64,000 nt of DNA from Lysobacterales bacterium (GCA_019510125.1 JAEKKX010000007.1:148618-212617), one strand, 5' to 3'; shown: positions 54,012-62,851, counted from the stretch's first letter. Program-made: numbers and translations. The notes: generated by a model not told the origin, from the sequence alone.

Positions 54012-54551
54012 ATGGCAGCAACGAATGCGAGCGCGGGGCCGCGGGCCGGTGGCGCGCCGGTGGGGGACGCACTGGTCGGGATCGTGATGGGATCGCGCTC
54101 CGACTGGGAGACGATGCAGCACGCCGCGGCCAAGCTCGACGCACTGGGCGTGCCGCACGAGGTCCGCGTGGTGTCCGCGCACCGCACCCCCGACGTGCTG
54201 TTCGAGTACGCCGCGACCGCGCAGGCGCGCGGCCTGCACGCGATCATCGCCGGCGCCGGCGGCGCGGCGCACCTGCCGGGCATGCTGGCGGCGAAGACCG
54301 CGGTGCCGGTGCTCGGCGTGCCGGTGCAGAGCAAGGCACTGAGCGGCCTCGATTCGCTGCTGTCGATCGTGCAGATGCCCGCGGGCGTCCCGGTCGCCAC
54401 GTTCGCCATCGGCAACGCCGGCGCGGCCAACGCCGCGCTGTTCGCCGCGGCGATGCTGGCGCCCGCGTTCCCGGCGATCGGTGAGGCGCTGGGGGCGTTC
54501 CGCGCGCAGCAGACGCAGGACGTGATGGACCACGACGACCCGAGGACGTGA
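54012..54551 (+). CDS. purE: N5-carboxyaminoimidazole ribonucleotide mutase PurE
   Basis: Purine synthesis enzyme that isomerises N5-CAIR to CAIR, 179 aa. Substrate-binding motifs are [20 protein letters not shown] and [13 protein letters not shown], with the [15 protein letters not shown] loop. The first 20 residues are Ala/Gly-rich and not conserved. purK follows after seven bases. Confidence 0.97.
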   Translation: MAATNASAGPRAGGAPVGDALVGIVMGSRSDWETMQHAAAKLDALGVPHEVRVVSAHRTPDVLFEYAATAQARGLHAIIAGAGGAAHLPGMLAAKTAVPVLGVPVQSKALSGLDSLLSIVQMPAGVPVATFAIGNAGAANAALFAAAMLAPAFPAIGEALGAFRAQQTQDVMDHDDPRT

Positions 54552-54558
54552 CCCGCGC

Positions 54559-55698
54559 ATGACCACTGTCGGCATCCTCGGCGGCGGCCAACTGGCCCGC
54601 ATGCTCGCCCTTTCCGGCGCCCCGCTCGGGCTGCGCTTCCGCGTGCTCGACACCGTCGCCGACGCCTGCGCCGGCCAGTTCGCGCCGCTGATCGTCGGCG
54701 ATTACCGCGACACCGCCGCGCTGGCCGCGTTCTCGGCGCAGGTCGACGTCGCCACCTTCGATTTCGAGAACGTGCCGGCCGAATCCGCGCAGTGGCTGAG
54801 CGAGCGGGCGCCGGTGTTCCCGAGCCCGCGCGCGCTCGCCGTCGCCCAGGACCGGCTGGCGGAGAAGACCCTGTTCCGCGAACTGGGCATCCCGGTGCCG
54901 CCGTTCGCCGACGTCCCCGATCGCGCCGCGCTCGACGCCGCGGTCGCCGCGATCGGCACGCCGTGCATCCTCAAGACCCGCCGCCTCGGCTACGACGGCA
55001 AGGGCCAGTTCCGGATCAAGTCGCCGGCCGACGTCGCCGCCGCCTGGGACGCGCTGGGCGCGCAGGCCGCGACCGTCGGCCTGATCCTCGAGGGCTTCGT
55101 CGCGTTCGAGCGTGAGCTGAGCGTGGTCGCCGTGCGTGGCCGCGACGGCGCGTTCCGCACCTGGCCGCTGACCGAGAACTGGCACGTCGACGGCGTGCTT
55201 TCCGCCAGCCTCGCGCCCGCGCGCACGGATGCGGACCTGCAGGCGCGCGCGATCGCGCACGCGCGGGCGCTGGCCGAGGCGCTGGACTACGTCGGCGTGT
55301 TCGCGCTGGAGCTGTTCTGCCGCGACGGCACGCTGCTGGCCAACGAACTGGCGCCGCGGGTCCACAACTCCGGGCACTGGACGATCGAAGGCAGCGAGAC
55401 CTCGCAGTTCGAGAACCACCTGCGCGCCGTGCTCGGCCTGCCGCTGGGCGACACCCGCATGGTCGGCCACGCCTGCATGCTCAACTGGATCGGCGCGATG
55501 CCCGCCGCGGACGCCGTGCTGCGCGAACCCGGCGGCCACTGGCACGACTACGGCAAGGAGCCGCGCGAGGGGCGCAAGGTCGGCCACGCCACGCTGCGTG
55601 CGGACGACACCGCGGCGCTGGTCGATGCGCTCGCCCGCGTCGGCGCCGCGCTCGGGCGCGAGGCGCAGGTGGCGCCGGTGATCGCGGCGCTGCGCTGA
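54559..55698 (+). CDS. purK: N5-carboxyaminoimidazole ribonucleotide synthase PurK
   Basis: ATP-grasp enzyme that carboxylates AIR to N5-CAIR, 379 aa. It begins VGILGGGQLARML and has TFDFENVPAE, ILKTRRLGYDGKGQ (ATP binding), a LILEGFVAFERELSVV strand and LAPRVHNSGHWTIEGSETSQF with the metal- and substrate-binding residues. It works with PurE, seven bases upstream. It is convergent with the membrane protein gene that ends at 55702. Confidence 0.97.
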   Translation: MTTVGILGGGQLARMLALSGAPLGLRFRVLDTVADACAGQFAPLIVGDYRDTAALAAFSAQVDVATFDFENVPAESAQWLSERAPVFPSPRALAVAQDRLAEKTLFRELGIPVPPFADVPDRAALDAAVAAIGTPCILKTRRLGYDGKGQFRIKSPADVAAAWDALGAQAATVGLILEGFVAFERELSVVAVRGRDGAFRTWPLTENWHVDGVLSASLAPARTDADLQARAIAHARALAEALDYVGVFALELFCRDGTLLANELAPRVHNSGHWTIEGSETSQFENHLRAVLGLPLGDTRMVGHACMLNWIGAMPAADAVLREPGGHWHDYGKEPREGRKVGHATLRADDTAALVDALARVGAALGREAQVAPVIAALR

Positions 55699-55701
55699 GG
55701 C

Positions 55702-56217
55702 TCAGGTCGCGGGGGCGTCGTCGGACGCCGGCTGCAGGCGCTTCATCTGCACGATCAGGCCGATCGCGTACACCAGCGAATAGGCGATCAGCGCCATCGC
55801 GATGCCGAAGGTGATGCCGCTGGGCGCGGCCTGCGCGCCGGCGAGACCGCCGCCGCTGGTCATCCGCCAGGCCAGCCGGCCCACCAGCAGGACCGAGAGG
55901 AGGCCGCCGATCCACGGGTTCGGCGTGTAGCTGCGCTTGCCGTCGGTCCAGTGCACGTGGGTGTGCCTGAGGCCGAAATACGCCAGCACCAGCCCGCCCG
56001 CGAGGCCGATGCCCATCGCCGGCAGCGTCTGCGGCGCGAACGCGCCGGCCGCCAGCAGCATCAGCGCCACGACCGACAGCAGCGCCACCCGGATCCACAC
56101 CCGGGTGGGGCTCCAGAACTGCACACCGAAGTTGCGCCGGATGCGGCGATACATCACGAACGCGACGAACAGCGGGAAGAGATAGGGCGTGAAGGTGGCG
56201 GGGGCGAGGGCGGCCAT
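55702..56217 (-). CDS. DUF1453/CcdC-like membrane protein
   Basis: A 171-aa protein with five or six helices and few polar residues outside short loops. YRRIRRNFGVQFWSP in the first loop and LVLAYFGLRHTHVHW recall DUF1453 (CcdC-like) proteins, though the match is weak. Function unknown. The stop is three bases from the purK stop on the other strand. The 145 bp before the next gene to the right (56218-56362) show no further gene. Confidence 0.7.
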   Translation of the reverse strand: MAALAPATFTPYLFPLFVAFVMYRRIRRNFGVQFWSPTRVWIRVALLSVVALMLLAAGAFAPQTLPAMGIGLAGGLVLAYFGLRHTHVHWTDGKRSYTPNPWIGGLLSVLLVGRLAWRMTSGGGLAGAQAAPSGITFGIAMALIAYSLVYAIGLIVQMKRLQPASDDAPAT

Positions 56218-56362
56218 CGGTCGGGAACCTGTGCAGGGACCGGGCGGGTTCGAGCCGGTCGGGGTCCGCGCAGTGTCGAACCTCCGACGGCCGGTCGCCA
56301 GTGAGGAATGTCACCGCGTGCCGGGCAACGGCCGGCACGCGGTGCGGATCGGCGGGCGGGCG

Positions 56363-56791
56363 TCAGCGGCAGCGGCCGTAGCGATCCGGCGAGGCCCCGG
56401 GACCGCCGCGCCAGCCGGGCGGGTTCTCCCAGTTGGTGCCGGGGCCGCCGACCGGGCCCGGCGGGTTGCGGTCGTTGTCGTACCAGCAGCGCCGGGCTTG
56501 GTTCCAGAACCCGTAGCGCGGGTGCCAGTAGCCGAACCGCGGGTTGAAGTAGTAACCGCCGCTGCGGATCGCGAAGGTGTAGCGCGCGCCGCGGTGGTGG
56601 TAGTAGCGCTTGTCGGGCGAGGCGCCGGGACCGCCGCGCCAGCCGGGCGGATTCTCCCAGTTGGTGCCGGGACCGCCGGCGGGGCCGGGCGGATTGTCGT
56701 CGCGGTCGTGCGGGCGATCGCGGGCGGAGACGCCGCCGGCGACGGCGAGGGCGAGGGCGGCGATGGACAGCAGGGAGGCGAGGCGACGCAT
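56363..56791 (-). CDS. Exported protein with two Gly/Pro/Trp repeats
   Basis: A 142-aa precursor with a signal peptide ending GGVSA. The mature part is built of two near-identical blocks, each containing NPPGP, GGPGTNWENPPGWRGGPG and ASPD, separated by a Tyr/Arg-rich middle (YYHHRGARYTFAI, FGYWHPRYGFWNQ). GGAG six bases before ATG 56791 supports the start. The protein is rich in Gly, Pro, Trp and Tyr and looks structural. No family recognised. Confidence 0.75.
   Translation of the reverse strand: MRRLASLLSIAALALAVAGGVSARDRPHDRDDNPPGPAGGPGTNWENPPGWRGGPGASPDKRYYHHRGARYTFAIRSGGYYFNPRFGYWHPRYGFWNQARRCWYDNDRNPPGPVGGPGTNWENPPGWRGGPGASPDRYGRCR
56388..56468. repeat. 81-bp direct repeat, copy A
   Basis: This stretch and 56616-56696 are imperfect direct repeats, 228 bp (76 codons) apart, inside the exported-protein gene. 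They encode the two Gly/Pro/Trp blocks and differ at only a few, mostly third-position, bases, so the duplication is fairly old or under selection. Confidence 0.8.
56616..56696. repeat. 81-bp direct repeat, copy B
   Basis: Second copy of the in-gene repeat at 56388-56468, in the same orientation and frame. It encodes the N-terminal Gly/Pro/Trp block. Confidence 0.8.
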
Positions 56792-56932
56792 GGTGGACTC
56801 CTGTTGCGGGAAGGCCACCGGGAAATGTCCGCAAGGGCGCGATCGTTGACGCCGTGCGGTGTCGTGTTCACGACGCAGCCGGGTTGCGGTACGCGCGATG
56901 AAGCGCCGCGTGGCGTCGTTGTCCGGCAACGA

Positions 56933-56958
56933 AAACGGCCGGGTTTCCCCGGCCGTTT
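56933..56958 (-). terminator. Intrinsic terminator after sodB
   Basis: An 11-bp stem (56933-56943 with 56948-56958, 4-nt loop) lies 36 bp past the sodB stop. On the minus strand it ends in GTTTTCG. The stem sequence AAACGGCCGGG resembles the one after the TonB receptor at 62852. Confidence 0.7.
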
Positions 56959-56993
56959 CGCGCGTGCCGCCTGGTCCGCGGCGTGCGTGGAAA

Positions 56994-57572
56994 TCACTTC
57001 ATCCGCGAGCCCACGAAGTCCCAGTTGACGAGGTTCCAGAACGCCTCGACGTACTTCGGGCGGGCGTTGCGGTAGTCGACGTAGTAGGCGTGCTCCCACA
57101 CGTCGCAGGTCAGCAGCGCGGTGTCCTCGCCGGTCAGCGGGGTGGCGGCGTTGGCGGTGCTGACCAGCGCCAGCGAGCCGTCGGGACGCTGCACCAGCCA
57201 GGCCCAGCCGGAGCCGAAGGTGCCGATGGCGGTCTTGGTGAACTCTTCCTTGAACTTCGCGAAGTCGCCGAAGGCCTTGGCGATCGCCTCGCCGACCTTG
57301 CCGGACGGCTCGCCGCCGCCGTTGGGGCTCAGGCAGTTCCAGTAGAAGGTGTGGTTCCAGACCTGGGCGGCGTTGTTGAACATGCCGCCCTGCGACTTGC
57401 GGACGATGTCCTCCAGCGGCATGTCCGCGAACTCGGTGCCCGCGATCATGTTGTTGAGGTTGGTCACATAGGCTTGGTGGTGCTTGCCGTAGTGGAAGTC
57501 GATGGTCTCGGCCGAGATGTGCGGCTGCAGGGCGGTGCGGTCGTAGGGCAGGGGGGGCAGTTCGATGGCCAT
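56994..57572 (-). CDS. sodB: Superoxide dismutase [Fe]
   Basis: Cytosolic Fe-SOD of 192 aa. Metal ligands lie in [21 protein letters not shown] and [13 protein letters not shown]. Gln in [13 protein letters not shown] marks the iron type rather than the manganese type. ATG 57572 is chosen because AAGGA sits seven bases upstream. It is divergent from grxD, with 181 bp between their starts. Confidence 0.95.
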   Translation of the reverse strand: MAIELPPLPYDRTALQPHISAETIDFHYGKHHQAYVTNLNNMIAGTEFADMPLEDIVRKSQGGMFNNAAQVWNHTFYWNCLSPNGGGEPSGKVGEAIAKAFGDFAKFKEEFTKTAIGTFGSGWAWLVQRPDGSLALVSTANAATPLTGEDTALLTCDVWEHAYYVDYRNARPKYVEAFWNLVNWDFVGSRMK

Positions 57573-57753
57573 GGGCAAGTCCTTGGGTACGGGAGGGCGC
57601 CCGTTCCGGGCTGGGCGGGCGCCCCGGGGGAATGCGGGCGGACCGGGGGCGGAACAAGCCCGGGACCGCGCGAAGGATTACAATGGCGGATTCTAACCCC
57701 ACCTCGCCGCATCGGTTTTTTTGCACGGTGCCGCACCCCGCAGGAGACTCCCC

Positions 57754-58074
57754 ATGCCGGTGTTGGAACGCATCCAGTCCGAGATCGAATCCCATCCGAT
57801 CGTGCTCTTCATGAAGGGCACGCCGCAGTTCCCGATGTGCGGTTTCTCCAGTCGCACGTCCCAGGCGCTGAAGGCCGCCGGCGCCACCGGCTTCCACAGC
57901 ATCAACGTGCTGGAAGATCCCGAGGTCCGCGCCAACCTGCCGCGCTACTCGAACTGGCCGACCTTCCCGCAGTTGTTCATCAACGGCGAACTGATCGGCG
58001 GCTGCGACATCACGCTCGAGCTGTACGAGTCCGGCGAACTGGCGCGGATGATCGCCGAGGCGCAGAAGGCCTGA
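57754..58074 (+). CDS. grxD: Monothiol glutaredoxin Grx4-type
   Basis: A 106-aa CGFS glutaredoxin that carries 2Fe-2S clusters with glutathione. The active site is FPMCGFSSRTSQAL, with KGTPQ before it and TFPQLFINGELIGGCDI after it. AGGAG is seven bases before the ATG. Its stop overlaps the next gene as TGATG, so it leads a grxD-SDR-marC operon, divergent from sodB; both are iron/redox genes. Confidence 0.96.
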   Translation: MPVLERIQSEIESHPIVLFMKGTPQFPMCGFSSRTSQALKAAGATGFHSINVLEDPEVRANLPRYSNWPTFPQLFINGELIGGCDITLELYESGELARMIAEAQKA

Positions 58075-58844
58075 TGACGCCGTCGCAGACCGTCGCGACC
58101 GGCGCACCGCCGGGCCCTGCGCTTCAAGGCCCGGCGCTCCAGGGGCGCGTCGTGCTGGTCGCCGGCGCGCACGGCGGGCTGGGGCAGGCCGCCTCGCTCG
58201 CCGCCGCGCGCGCGGGCGCGACCGTGGTCCTGCTCGGTCGCAAGGTGCCCAAGCTCAACCGCGTGCACGACGCCATCGTCCGCGACGGCGGCGAGGCGCT
58301 GCTGTATCCGCTGGATCTCGAAGGCGCGACGCCCGACGACTACCTGGAGCTCGCGCAGCGCATCGCCGAGGGGCCGGGCCGCCTGGACGGCCTGCTCCAC
58401 TGCGCCGCCGACTTCCGCGGCCTGACCCCGCTGGAGCACGTCGACCCGGCGGATTTCGCGCGCACCCTGCACGTCGATGTCACCGCGCGCTGGTGGCTGA
58501 CCCAGGCCTGCCTGCCGCTGCTGCGCGCCGCGCCGGACGCCGCGCTGGTGTTCGCGGTCGACGCCGAGGCCGCCGGCGGCGGTCCGTACTGGGGCGCCTA
58601 CGGGCTGGCCCAGGCGGCGCTGACCGCGCTGGTCTCGACCCTGCACGAGGAACTGCGCAATTCCGCCGTCCGCGTCTGCGGGCTGGCGCCCGGACCGCTG
58701 CGCACGCCGCTGCGCGCGAAGGCCTACGTCCAGGAAGAGGACGTCCTCGCCCGCGAGCCCGACGCGCTGGCGCCGGCCTGCGTCCACCTGCTGTCCGCCG
58801 CCGGCGCCGACCAGCGCGGCCGGGTGTGGTCGCCGCCGGCGTGA
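58074..58844 (+). CDS. SDR-family protein lacking the catalytic lysine
   Basis: A 256-aa short-chain dehydrogenase/reductase, closest in layout to YciK. The cofactor motif is VVLVAGAHGGLGQAAS, a NADP-type LLGRKVPKLN segment follows, and HCAADFRGLTPLEHV matches the NAG-like region. The active-site Tyr-x3-Lys reads YGLAQ, with Gln for Lys, and the usual catalytic Ser of the preceding strand reads VFAVDAE. Activity as an oxidoreductase is therefore doubtful. It is coupled to grxD upstream and marC downstream. Confidence 0.88.
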   Translation: MTPSQTVATGAPPGPALQGPALQGRVVLVAGAHGGLGQAASLAAARAGATVVLLGRKVPKLNRVHDAIVRDGGEALLYPLDLEGATPDDYLELAQRIAEGPGRLDGLLHCAADFRGLTPLEHVDPADFARTLHVDVTARWWLTQACLPLLRAAPDAALVFAVDAEAAGGGPYWGAYGLAQAALTALVSTLHEELRNSAVRVCGLAPGPLRTPLRAKAYVQEEDVLAREPDALAPACVHLLSAAGADQRGRVWSPPA

Positions 58845-59449
58845 GCGTCGCCTCGGCCGCGCTGCTGCTGTTCCTGATCCTCGATCCGCTGGGGAACATC
58901 CCGGTGTTCCTGAGCCTGCTCCGCGGCCTGCCGCCGCGCCGGCAGCGGGTGGTCCTGGGCCGCGAACTGTTGATCGCGCTGGTCGTGCTGATGCTGTTCC
59001 TGTGGTGCGGCAAGTACGCCCTCGACCTGATGCACCTGCGCCAGGAGTCGGTGTCGATCGCCGGCGGCATCGTCCTGTTCCTGATCGGCATCCGCATGAT
59101 CTTCCCGCCGCCGGAAGGCCTGATGGGCGAGATCCCGGACGGCGAGCCGTTCATCGTGCCGATGGCCATCCCGCTGGTGGCCGGCCCCTCGGGCATGGCC
59201 GCGGTGATCCTGATGGGCAGCAACGATCCCTCGCGGCTGGTCGACTGGAGCGTCGCCCTGCTGGTCGCCTGGGCGGCCACGGCGACGATCCTGTTCTCCG
59301 CGACCTACCTCTACCGCTGGCTCGGCCAGCGGGTGCTGACCGCGGTCGAGCGGCTGATGGGCATGCTGCTGGTCGCGATCTCGGTGCAGATGCTGATGGA
59401 CGGCATCGCCACTTATCTGAAAGTGCAGGGTGGGGGCGTGGGCGGTTGA
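58841..59449 (+). CDS. MarC-family membrane protein
   Basis: A 202-aa inner membrane protein with six helices. The family start FLILDPLGNIPVFLSLL and the IPLVAGPSGMAAVI block identify MarC/YhgN. The GTG start overlaps the SDR stop as GTGA. Function is not established; the old link to multiple antibiotic resistance has not held up for the family. Confidence 0.92.
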   Translation: MSVASAALLLFLILDPLGNIPVFLSLLRGLPPRRQRVVLGRELLIALVVLMLFLWCGKYALDLMHLRQESVSIAGGIVLFLIGIRMIFPPPEGLMGEIPDGEPFIVPMAIPLVAGPSGMAAVILMGSNDPSRLVDWSVALLVAWAATATILFSATYLYRWLGQRVLTAVERLMGMLLVAISVQMLMDGIATYLKVQGGGVGG

Positions 59450-59504
59450 CCCGCCCGCGGCGGAAGCGGTGCCCTGTCGCTGAATCGCTTGGGGTGACAC
59501 ATTC

Positions 59505-59547
59505 AAGTGATTTGTGAAGAGTATTCATTCAATTCTTTCAATCACTT
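59505..59547. promoter_or_regulatory. AT-rich dyad upstream of the TonB receptor
   Basis: AAGTGATT (59505-59512) and AATCACTT (59540-59547) form an inverted repeat with 27 bp between, in a locally AT-rich stretch of the 281-bp gap before the receptor gene. It could be a regulator site or part of the promoter; no consensus was recognised. Confidence 0.4.
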
Positions 59548-59594
59548 AGCGCTTCCGGGACGGTCATCGCACTGTCATGTCGGCGTTCTATCGT

Positions 59595-59611
59595 GTTAAC
59601 CTATGGTTAAC
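59595..59611. promoter_or_regulatory. Perfect palindrome GTTAACC-TAT-GGTTAAC
   Basis: Two perfect 7-bp arms around a 3-bp centre, a classic operator shape, 119 bp before the receptor start. No family consensus recognised, so the regulator is unknown. Confidence 0.5.
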
Positions 59612-59613
59612 CC

Positions 59614-59640
59614 GGCCCGCCACGCTGCACATGGCGGGCC
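59614..59640 (+). terminator. Hairpin in the leader of the TonB receptor
   Basis: A 9-bp stem (GGCCCGCCA with TGGCGGGCC, 9-nt loop) starts two bases after the palindrome at 59595, followed by CGTCATTTCC. It may end marC transcripts or act as a leader structure of the receptor mRNA; the T-run is poor. Confidence 0.4.
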
Positions 59641-59730
59641 CGTCATTTCCCCCATCCCGTGGATCGTGGTGCCCGTCGCCGCGGTCCTCTCGCACGCTAA
59701 CGCATCGTTTCTCCACCGAGGCCTAGAGCA

Positions 59731-62700
59731 ATGAACCACAGCAACCGTCTCCGACTTTCGAAATTGTCGATCGGACTCATCGTCGCGCTCGCCGCGGCGC
59801 CCGCGTTCGCCCAGAGCACCTCCGCCGGCGTCGGCGGCCAGGTGATGGGCACCGACGGCAAGCCGCTGTCCGGCGCCGAAGTCACGATCGTCCACACCCA
59901 GTCGGGCACGGTCAGCCGCGTCACCACCGACGCCAACGGCCGCTACAACGCCCGCGGCCTGCGCGTCGGCGGCCCGTACACGATCACCGTCAACAAGGAC
60001 GGCGAGACCACCTCGCAGAACGACGTCTACCTCGCCCTCGACGAAGTGTCGCAGGTCGACATGTCGGTCGGCGCGCAGGAACTGGAAGCCATCCAGGTCA
60101 CCGGTAGCGGCGTGAGCCAGGTGTTCACCTCCGACAAGATGGGCTCGGGCAGCAACATCGACAGCCAGAAGCTCGAAGCCTTCGCGTCGGTCAACCGCAA
60201 CCTGCAGGACTACGCCCGCCTCGATCCGCGCGTGTCGCAGACCGACAAGTCGCGCAACGAGATCTCGGTCGGCGGCCAGAACCCGCGCTACAACGCCATC
60301 CGCGTCGACGGCATCAGCACCAACGACGCCTTCGGCCTCGAATCCAACAGCCTGCCGACCCCGCGCCAGCCGTTCTCGATGGACACCATCGACGAACTGT
60401 CGGTCGACGTGGCCAACTACGACGTCACCATTTCCGGCGGCACCGGCGGCGTGATCAACGCGGTCACCAAGTCGGGCACCAACGACTTCCACGGCTCGGT
60501 CTACGGCGTGTACCGCGACAACGACTGGTCGGGCAAGAACGCCAACAACCAGCGCCCGGTGCTGTTCGACAACGAGCAGACCTACGGCTTCACCCTCGGC
60601 GGCCCGATCGTCAAGGACAAGCTGTTCTTCTTCGCCAACTACGAGAAGTACACCGGCAAGGACCTGTACGTCGGCACCGGCGTCGACACCGGCCCGGTCG
60701 GCTCCGGCGCGGCCAACATCGTCAACATCACCCAGGCCCAGATCGACGAAGTCATCCGCATCGCCAACCAGACCTGGGGCTTCAACCCGGGCACGCTGGC
60801 GCTGCCGTCGCTCGACACCGAGTCCGAGGAATACGGCGTCAAGCTCGACTGGAACATCACCGACAAGCACCGCGCCAGCTTCCGCTATGGCAAGTCGACC
60901 CAGAGCCAGGCGAACATCAACGGCTTCGGTTCCACCAGCCTCGCGCTGAGCTCCTACCAGTACGTCCGCGACTTCGACCTCGAGAGCTACACCGCCTCGC
61001 TGTTCAGCGACTGGACCGAGAACTTCTCGACCGAAGCCAAGGTCTCGTACCGCGACTACTCGGCGGTCCGCAACCCGCTGGCCGACCTGCCGTCGATCGC
61101 CGTGCGCATCGGCAGCGCGACCCTGAACCTGGGCACCGAGGAGAACACCCACGCCAACGTCCTCGAGACCCAGACCTGGAACGCGTTCTTCGCCGGCAAC
61201 CTGTTCGTGGGCGACCACGCGCTGAAGTTCGGCTTCGACTACGAAGACAACGACATTTACAACCTGTTCGGCCGCCGCACCAACGGCGTCTACACCTTCA
61301 ATTGCATCCGCACCGCCACCACCCCGCAGTTCGGCACCGGCTGCGCGCAGTCGTTCGAGTCGGGCAACTCCAGCCGCTACCAGCTCTTCTATCCGCAGGG
61401 CGGCAACCTCAACAACATGGCCGCCAAGTGGGGCCTGCGCAACCTCGGCCTGTTCGTCCAGGACACCTGGACGGTCAACGACAACCTGACCCTGACCTTC
61501 GGCCTGCGCTACGACGAGCCGATGGTGAAGGACAAGCCGCTGTACAACGCGACCGCGTCGAACTTCTTCGGCTACCGCAACGATGCCACCATCGACGGCA
61601 ACGGCCTGTGGGAGCCGCGCTTCGGCTTCAACTACCGCTTCGACGGCGACCTGCAGACGCAGGTCCGCGGCGGTGTGGGCCTGTTCCAGGGTGCGGCGGC
61701 GACGGTGTGGCTGTCCAACCCGTACTCGAACAACGGCCTGTCGTACATCGACTACTTCGATTCCAACGGCACCAACGTGTTCTCGGCCGACCCGCGCAAC
61801 CAGCTCCCGGTCGCCCTGACCGGTGGCGTCCCGGGCACCCAGTCGGTCGACTTCATCGATCCTGACCTCGGCCAGCCGTCGGTGTGGAAGGCCAACCTGG
61901 CGTTCGATCGCGAACTGCCGTGGTGGGGCATGGTCGCCAGCGTCGAAGGCGTCGTCACCCGCGTCGAGGAAGGCATCTACTACCAGCAGCTCAACCTGGG
62001 CAGCGCGACCGCGGTCGGCCAGGACGGTCGTCTGATCTACTGGAACGCCAACGGTCTGAATCCGGCGCGCTGGAACCAGCAGGGCGTGGGCACCAGCGTC
62101 ACTGCTCGCCAGAACCGCAATACCGCCTTCAACGACGCGATCATCGCCCGTTCGACCGGCCGCGGCGGCAGCGAGCAGTTGACCGTTTCGCTCGAGAAGC
62201 CCTTCAGCAAGGCGAGCGACTGGTCCTGGACGCTGGCCTACACCTACACCAACGCCGATGAAGTCAGCACGCTGACCAGCTCGACCTCCAGCTCGCAGCT
62301 CGGCAACACGGCGGTCTTCCAGGCGAACGAAGACTCGGTCGCGCGCTCCAGCTACGAGATCCGCAACCGCTTCACCGCCGCCCTGAACTGGAAGCACGAC
62401 TTCTTCGGCGACAACACGACCTCGGTCGGCCTGTTCTACGAAGGCCGCAGCGGCCGTCCGTACAGCTACGTGTTCGATAACGACGCCAACGGCGACGGCC
62501 GTCTGAACGACCTGCTGTACATCCCGAAGGGCCCCGGCGACGTGCTGTTCGGCTCCGCCGCCGAAGAATCCGCCTTCTGGCAGTACGTCTACGGCAACGA
62601 GTACCTCAACAGCCACCGTGGCCAGGTCGCCGCCCGCAACGATGCGCGCGGTCCCTGGGTCAACCAGTTCGATCTGCGCATTTCTCAGGAGCTGCCGGGC

Positions 62701-62763
62701 TTCATGGAAGGCCCGGCGATGTGGGCAAGTACGTCTACCGCTTCAACACTCCGGACACGCTGA
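59731..62763 (+). CDS. Oar-like TonB-dependent receptor, C-terminally truncated
   Basis: Outer membrane receptor, 1010 aa as read. A signal peptide ends PAFAQ. A carboxypeptidase-like regulatory domain follows (GTDGKPLSGAEVTI, TDANGRYNARGLRVGGPYTI; residues 35-100), then the plug (RVDGISTNDAFGL, DTIDELSVDVANYDV) and the barrel, as in Oar proteins of Xanthomonadales. After ISQELPGFMEG the frame changes to a meaningless GPAMWASTSTASTLRTR and stops. The expected ending GKYVYRFNTPD...SFRYKF lies in another frame up to 62828. So a segment of the last strands is deleted and the frame shifted. Ligand unknown. Confidence 0.88.
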   Translation: MNHSNRLRLSKLSIGLIVALAAAPAFAQSTSAGVGGQVMGTDGKPLSGAEVTIVHTQSGTVSRVTTDANGRYNARGLRVGGPYTITVNKDGETTSQNDVYLALDEVSQVDMSVGAQELEAIQVTGSGVSQVFTSDKMGSGSNIDSQKLEAFASVNRNLQDYARLDPRVSQTDKSRNEISVGGQNPRYNAIRVDGISTNDAFGLESNSLPTPRQPFSMDTIDELSVDVANYDVTISGGTGGVINAVTKSGTNDFHGSVYGVYRDNDWSGKNANNQRPVLFDNEQTYGFTLGGPIVKDKLFFFANYEKYTGKDLYVGTGVDTGPVGSGAANIVNITQAQIDEVIRIANQTWGFNPGTLALPSLDTESEEYGVKLDWNITDKHRASFRYGKSTQSQANINGFGSTSLALSSYQYVRDFDLESYTASLFSDWTENFSTEAKVSYRDYSAVRNPLADLPSIAVRIGSATLNLGTEENTHANVLETQTWNAFFAGNLFVGDHALKFGFDYEDNDIYNLFGRRTNGVYTFNCIRTATTPQFGTGCAQSFESGNSSRYQLFYPQGGNLNNMAAKWGLRNLGLFVQDTWTVNDNLTLTFGLRYDEPMVKDKPLYNATASNFFGYRNDATIDGNGLWEPRFGFNYRFDGDLQTQVRGGVGLFQGAAATVWLSNPYSNNGLSYIDYFDSNGTNVFSADPRNQLPVALTGGVPGTQSVDFIDPDLGQPSVWKANLAFDRELPWWGMVASVEGVVTRVEEGIYYQQLNLGSATAVGQDGRLIYWNANGLNPARWNQQGVGTSVTARQNRNTAFNDAIIARSTGRGGSEQLTVSLEKPFSKASDWSWTLAYTYTNADEVSTLTSSTSSSQLGNTAVFQANEDSVARSSYEIRNRFTAALNWKHDFFGDNTTSVGLFYEGRSGRPYSYVFDNDANGDGRLNDLLYIPKGPGDVLFGSAAEESAFWQYVYGNEYLNSHRGQVAARNDARGPWVNQFDLRISQELPGFMEGPAMWASTSTASTLRTR

Positions 62764-62828
62764 GCATCTACGACTCCCGCGGCATTTCGCGCTGGGCCGC
62801 CCAGATCAGCTTCCGCTACAAGTTCTGA
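62718..62828 (+). pseudogene. Out-of-frame C-terminal remnant of the TonB receptor
   Basis: From 62718 the second frame reads DVGKYVYRFNTPD, then LSIYDSRGISRWAAQISFRYKF (two parts of one run), then TGA at 62826-62828. This is a textbook Oar C-terminus, ending in the aromatic residue needed for barrel insertion. It is separated from the main frame by the deletion near 62711-62717. Relatives usually have some tens of residues between the two parts. Confidence 0.82.
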
Positions 62829-62851
62829 TCGGCAAGCATCAAGGCAATATC

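Noticed and set aside
56240..56270. tRNA-like T-loop word GGGTTCGAGCC
   Set aside because: No acceptor stem or anticodon arm can be formed around it.
59596..62616. A 1006-codon open frame antisense to the TonB receptor
   Set aside because: Low-complexity Val/Gly/Ala composition, no domain, and it exactly mirrors a well supported gene.
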